This document shows, in pieces, positions 45,950 to 64,000 of a stretch of 64,000 bases of DNA (its first letter is position 1; every line of letters starts with the position of its first letter). Made by a program: the position numbers and the translations under genes. Location of the stretch: assembly GCA_018105865.1 (NCBI GenBank), contig CM030859.1, positions 5,136,343 to 5,200,342 of the forward strand. The letters run 5' to 3'. The notes beneath the pieces are model-generated. The model worked only from the letters and a program-made list of their open reading frames with translations, searched no databases and was not told the DNA's origin. Origin of the DNA: Metaphire vulgaris (taxonomy: Eukaryota > Annelida > Clitellata > Crassiclitellata > Megascolecidae).

Positions 45950-47138
45950 TAGGGCCAAAGCCAAAACAACCATTATCCGATTCGACGCTCGATCATTTGC
46001 CGGTAGTTGCAATTTGCAGGATTTCTAAACAAACCGAATGGACGCGAAAGCTCTGCTTCAGAGTTTCTATTGGTTTAGGGTTCGTGCAAGATGGAAGCAC
46101 AAACGCAATAGCATTGTTCATTTCGAATCTGCATTAATACCAAGTAACTTAAAGTCTAGAGTATACAGTACACAGAGTAACTGCAGTTAGACTTTATCGT
46201 CTTCATGAACTGCCTTTGAAAATGTAAATTTAAAAAATGTATTTCCAAATTAAAATGAGACATAAACAGTGTTTCAGAGCGGTCGTGAGATAGAATCATT
46301 GGAGCTTATAAGCAGCGCGAATCTTTGGTTGGATCTACTCGGATGGCATTGCGATTGTTTACCCGCTTCTCTCATCTTGGGATTGAATTGAAGAGAGTCG
46401 GTCAAGCGTCATTACGGACAGAAAAGGTCAACGGGGCGTGGGTGGAAAAGGGTCAGGAGATAGAGGTCCTTTGTGAGGAATCTCAAGAAGCAGCACCTGG
46501 TGAATAGTTGGTCATAAATCAATCTCTGAAGTTAATGAGAGCAGTGGGGTGGGGGGAGATTTGAGAGATCGAGGAGGGAGCAAGGGCCAGTCCTTGCTCC
46601 CCAGAGTTGAGTTGTCCCGCAACACCTTTCCTGATTATCTCGCTTAACTGAGCGTCTCTGTAGCCTCTCAAGCGAACCAGCCGACCCTCCCCTCCCCTTC
46701 CCTCCCCCGCCCCTTCGAATGACCCAGTGGGGTTTCTCGGGTGAACTGCCGAAGGGTCCGAAGTCTTTCTAATCAGAATCTCTTCCTCCCTTCACCGATT
46801 ATGCGTCATTTTGTGAGATTCGGGGCCGAGAGGAGAGAGGGGGGAAATCTCCGGTCAGCCAGAGCAAGGGTCGTCAAAGGACTCGCCTTCCCTTCGGCGT
46901 ATTGTGCAAATGCTGATGAAGGCGGCTGAAGCGGTCGGAGCGCGCAACTGGCGATGCGGCCAATTGGCTGGCATCAACAACGCCTTCCCTTAACTGCGTA
47001 GAAAGGGTGGTTTCTTGGCAGAGCGCCATTTGCCTTTCTTCAGTCGAAGCAGTTGGCAATAGACAGCGACGGTATGGACGACGACCTCTGCTGCCTGTTG
47101 ATCTTCTCAGTTGCTATTTGACGGAACTTCTTCAGAAA
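45950..47138 (+). other. Upstream region of the PTK7-like gene
   Basis: From about 46500 the sequence turns G/C-rich with runs such as GTGGGGTGGGGGGAG and CCCTCCCCTCCCCTTCC, unlike the AT-rich flanks. It may hold the promoter and 5' UTR of the receptor gene. Open frames here have no family resemblance. Confidence 0.35.
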
Positions 47139-60020
<12,882 letters not shown>

Positions 60021-61695
60021 GTAAGACGCTGTGCTCTAGAATAAGTCAATCAATCAAGATAGTTTATTTCTCAACAATGAATGAATAAAGATAGATTATA
60101 TTATCCGATGCATACACACAACTTGTGATCATGTAACTAGCCAAGACCCAATATATTAAATTTCAATCATTCCAAAAATCAATCTGACTTGGCTAACTCA
60201 GTAACCTGATTTACACACAGCGCCAAGACTTAATCCTCGCACTCAGCTAAACGTATTCGTTACGATTTCTTTTCTAGGGGTGGGTGCCTGGGTGGTCGAC
60301 CCAGCGTTCTAAAATTATGTAGTGTTATGTGCATTTGTATTATGCATTCAAAGCTATAGAAAATAGCATTTCGGGTTGTTTGGTTTTTTCACCTAATACA
60401 AGTTAAGTCGTCACCCTTCGTATATTTGGTCTTCGTGTAAACCTGTCATAATTTTGCATTTAGATATTGCATCTCAAAACTGACGTTCTTAGTTCGAAGA
60501 GGTATTGTTGCTGCACTTCTAATGCAAAAATTGTGTCTTTTAGGTGTCCTGCTTTCTTAGAGTTAGGATAAGATGTCTTTAATTGGTTATAATTAAAATA
60601 AACATTCAGTAAGGAAGAATTTCCTGGGGGTTCACCCCGGGTGCTTTCGGTTAAAACCGTTAAATGGCCATAGCGTAGGGATCCATGTAGCAAAAACTTG
60701 CAAGATTTGTCCAAATGTGTGCAAATGGACACCCTAAAAGCGCTTGACATTTTTCGTCAGATCTCAGAAAAATGTGGGAAAAACCGAGGAGGTGACAACC
60801 GCCCACCCCCATAGCCATGCGAGGGTTAAAATGCAAAAGCCATTTAAATTTAAGGTATCGTCATCTTTGAACCCTTAAACTAATTGATCTATAATAATTT
60901 CTCTATTCCAGATTTTTCATTTTGCGATTATCGCACACAAATATAAATAAAAACATGTGCGGTGTGTGTGTGTGTGTGTGTGTGTGTGAGTGTTGCGCCA
61001 CATACAAGTAGTCTGGCGTAGGTAGGGTCTGGCCCAGAACTTAGAAAACGACAAAGTCTGCCAACGGAATAAAAATTCAATGTGTAATATTTAAGAGAGC
61101 GCTGCTCTCCATAGATGTTGCCATGGGGAAAGATGGAGGATGGAGGTCACGTGAGGTCATTGTGGCTGGCACTGACTGCAATGAGATGGAAATGTTTTTG
61201 GAAATCAAGCGTTTCGAACGCTTTAACGATAGGCTCGACCATTTGCTCTAATCGGAAACTTTCCCATCTTCTACCAGATAAAGAAATTACCTCCCTCGCT
61301 CTAACTCCTCCTCTCCACACTGAACGACTTAGGTACCTTTATCGTTCTGTTCACCGGTATGTCTCGTGATGCTAGGCACGATCGCTCTCGTGCATCGACG
61401 ATGGAAAAGTGGAAGATCGTTCCAGGTGGACTCCAGTCTGTTGGTTCAGGAACTAAGGTTCAGGTGCCAAATGGGGCTGGGTGGGAGGCGCCGATGGGTG
61501 GAGGCAGAGACACGCCTCGGCCAAGACACAAAGAGGATTTCGTCTTCTTCACTGTCTTATTCTCTATCACTTTGCTTCTGTGTTCATCCGTCTCTGCACT
61601 TAAGCCGAATGTATGCGCAGCAAAATACATAAATAAAGATCTGTTTATGCATCAGCACTGGTGTTTGTTATGACAGACAGGCAGGCAGGCAGACA

Positions 61696-61726
<31 letters not shown>

Positions 61727-62018
61727 TGAACCAATAAAAATATGAAGTAGCTTCAGAATAAGTCTTCAGTCTACCAAGGAAATGTCATAGGCCTAATTAT
61801 TTTAGCAGAGTCTATTATTTTCACTTTTCACTGACTTTTTAAGATAGAAATTTCCAGTAAAAATTCTGTGCAGTTTGGAGATCACTGTAGCCTACAACTT
61901 ACTATAGGTCGGTCTAAAATTAGCAAACTAGGCTTTGTTACTAGTGAAAAAACACGTCGATATATTCATATAAAGAGTGTATGACGTGATTTTACTTAGA
62001 CATTTCAGGCCATTAGAA
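60021..62018. other. PTK7 intron 5 (start), no further exon found
   Basis: I looked for an Ig4 exon with a Cys-Trp-Cys pattern in the right phase and found none before the window ends. It contains (GT)n at 60961-60988, a GC-rich patch at 61380-61530 and (CAGA)n near 61675-61722. Confidence 0.4.
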
Positions 62019-62110
62019 CAGGGTTTCCCAAATATTTTGGAACCGCGGCCCACTTCATCGGTTTTGTAAAGTGTCGCGACCCTAATCATAGCATGTGAAT
62101 TTTTTAATGC
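62019..62110. mobile_element. Left end of a hAT-like element, right end not found
   Basis: CAGGGTTTCCCAAATATTTT then GGAACCGCGGCCCAC resembles the CAGAGGTTCCCAAACTTTTT then GGATTGCGGACCCC end at 17251. The end family matches, but I could not delimit the element. Confidence 0.45.
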
Positions 62111-62698
62111 ATTAGGCCATCTGGCGAAAGTTAGTTGAAAAGAATCTTCTGAGTTTTGAATAAATAGCAAAACAAAAGCTCTGATTCAATTCGAAATTTC
62201 GAATGAAAATATGGAAAATATATTAGGCAGAATTATTTGTAATTTTGCCAAATAAGACAAGATGAGAGAAATAGATATTGAAATTTATTAAAAATTATCT
62301 TTTTAAAGACACAGAGAATGGCCGGACGACATTGAGCAGTGGGGCGGACGACAGCCTACAAAGGCTAAGCCATGCCGCGCAAAACAGGTGTAACAGACGG
62401 GCGTTGATGGTTGTGATGATGATGGTGATGATGATGATGGATCTTTTTAAAACAAAAGGAACACCTTTGTTCGCGTCTTAAAATTCCCTGACGGGCGTTG
62501 AGCCTCCCAATGCGCAAGGGATTCCCCATTGTTATTGGCGTTTGCAAAATGGTGAATTGATAAGGTTAATTTTTAAAAGTACTGATGATTTTTTGGAACT
62601 GTGATGGCTCACTTCAGAGGCTTTGCAACATGCCGTGACCCTGCAAACTTATTGCCAACTAAAATTTGATAAAACACTAATCATTTTAATATAAGCAT

Positions 62699-63435
62699 CA
62701 GTGATGTGACCAAGGCAGTCCAGTACAAGGCCAAGACACTAACCCTCAAGACCAAGGCCAAGACCAAGACTCTGAGCTTCAAGGCCAAGGCCGAGGCCGA
62801 GGCAGTCTTAAAATTTCACTCAAGGCCAAGGCAAGGCCAAGGCTTGATCCATTTTAACTATCGGCAGGGTAACAGTAATGTAATATAAATATCCTACAGT
62901 AGCGCTGACAATTCACTATTGTACTACTGTATGTGTAGCACCACAGCCTAATAATAAACTAGTCAATCTTGTTGTTTTGTAAATGTGTAATAATGCATTG
63001 AACATTTTAGTTATTGTGATCTGCATTCTGCAATCAGCTTTTGGTTTTTCATTTACTTTATAATAATAATAAAAATGTTGTCATTATTTAAACAAAAACT
63101 GCTCATTTCACTCATTTGCCATTGCAACGCAAGAACATCAACGTTTCAAGCAGCTCATTCCCAAGCCTGGCTCAATTTGCCGTCTCATTAATTCCTGTGC
63201 TGGCTCTTTCAATGGCTTTGCAGGCATGCACAAAGACCCTGCAAACAGTATTGCCAACTAAAATTTTGCAAAAAAAACAGAATCTAATCTGTTGATTTTA
63301 ATGTTGTAATGACAAACTTGCTGCCATCAGTGCCTTGTGATGTGACCAAGGCATTGCAGGCATAACCCACGAGGCCAAGACATTTTTTAAAACCTCGAGG
63401 CAGCCTCGAGGCTTGACCAAGGCTTCACATCACTG
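62699..63435. mobile_element. hAT-like element with perfect 8-bp TSD
   Basis: CAGTGATGTGACCAAGGC and GGCTTCACATCACTG are inverted termini flanked by identical ATAAGCAT copies (62691-62698, 63436-63443). Both subterminal regions carry arrays of AAGGCCAAGRC words. Interior GATGTGACCAAGGCA near 63340 repeats the end. Confidence 0.95.
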
Positions 63436-63507
63436 ATAAGCATTTAGGTCTAAGGAATAAATTTTTCTTAAAATGATGATGACGGCTTAGTCTAAGAATG
63501 ATGATGA

Positions 63508-63521
63508 TGATGATGATGATG

Positions 63522-63608
<87 letters not shown>

Positions 63609-63632
63609 TAATAATAATAATAATAATAATAA
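63508..63632. repeat. (GAT)n(AAT)n microsatellite
   Basis: GAT triplets, then about 105 bp of AAT triplets with one slip at about 63606. Confidence 0.97.
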
Positions 63633-63950
63633 TGTGATTTAAAGTAGTTTAGGAGGCTAAGTAAGCCTGTGTGAAAACTATTATAGTAACTCTCCACATT
63701 CAATAACCTAGTTTTTCGAGATAACCTTTGAATCCGTTTACTGTTTCAACCGTCACTCCCACCTCGTCAAACTATTCCATTTGTCAACAACCCTTGCACT
63801 AAAATATTTTCTTCTTGGACCAACCCTCTGCTTAAACAATTTGCATTTGTGGCCTCTTGTGCTGTTATAGTGTGTCGATGTAAAGAATCGATCGTATGGC
63901 ACATCTACTTTCCCAGTCATTATTTTTGTATGTTTCAATCAATTTTTTTT
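63633..63950 (-). mobile_element. LINE 3' end, minus strand, with the AAT array as tail
   Basis: The minus frame from 63938 reads VDVPYDRFFTS, STRGHKCKLFKQRVGPRRKY and FSARVVDKWNSL, a LINE polymerase C-terminus, then decayed ETVNGFKGYL. The 3' block matches 44548-44750. Confidence 0.85.
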
Positions 63951-64000
63951 TTCTCAGTCTCTCTCTCAGTCTCTCTATCAGTCTCTTTTCTACTTTCTAA

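Noticed and set aside
61359..61673. Two overlapping ~90-100 codon frames after PTK7 exon 5
   Set aside because: No Cys-Trp-Cys Ig pattern or phase-1 acceptor was found, so they are not the Ig4 exon.

Overview
This is eukaryotic, animal nuclear DNA. Coding sequence is split into short exons with GT-AG (and two apparent GC-AG) introns of about 0.5 to 4 kb. The space between exons is filled with transposon fossils, tRNA- and 5S-rRNA-derived SINEs, 5'-truncated LINEs and long microsatellites. The gene set (an IkappaB inhibitor with a DSG phosphodegron, a PTK7-type Ig receptor, SYS1 and a FAM92/CIBAR BAR protein) and the repeat spectrum suggest an invertebrate metazoan, probably bilaterian and marine. 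I cannot name the species. There are no bacterial operons, CRISPR arrays or prophages.

Layout. 245-485 (+) is the last coding exon of SYS1, a Golgi membrane protein. 4185-15949 (+) is a complete nine-exon CIBAR1/FAM92 gene (351 aa) ending in an Asp-rich tail. Its introns carry hAT-type MITEs, LINE 3' ends and SINEs. 16.1-25.5 kb is almost pure mobile-element territory, including a nested pair of hAT elements, the inner one carrying a decayed BED zinc finger. 25564-28539 (+) is a single-exon 991-codon ORF for a disordered Ser/Thr/Pro-rich protein that I do not recognise. 28.8-35.2 kb is repeats, including about 400 bp of GATA tetranucleotides. 35277-40903 (-) is a complete four-exon IkappaB/Cactus-type gene (440 aa, six ankyrin repeats). 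A TATA box and a cluster of three kappaB-like sites lie just upstream of it, suggesting NF-kappaB feedback control. 41.3-46 kb is repeats. 47139-60020 (+) holds the first five coding exons (signal peptide plus three Ig domains) of a PTK7/Off-track-type receptor pseudokinase. Its remaining Ig domains, TM segment and kinase-like domain lie beyond the window.

The four recognised host genes act in separate processes: Golgi trafficking, cilium/membrane curvature, NF-kappaB inhibition and Wnt/planar polarity. I see no shared pathway. The most unusual feature is the density of hAT-like elements: about 20 with recognisable ends, nine with perfect 8-bp target-site duplications. A roughly 20-bp internal motif (TGACRAGCAAAAAARGGTC) recurs inside MITE families with unrelated termini. 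Two non-autonomous hAT elements have kept only the N-terminal zinc-finger part of a transposase. All protein-family calls rest on reading the translations by eye and on splice-phase consistency, with no database search.
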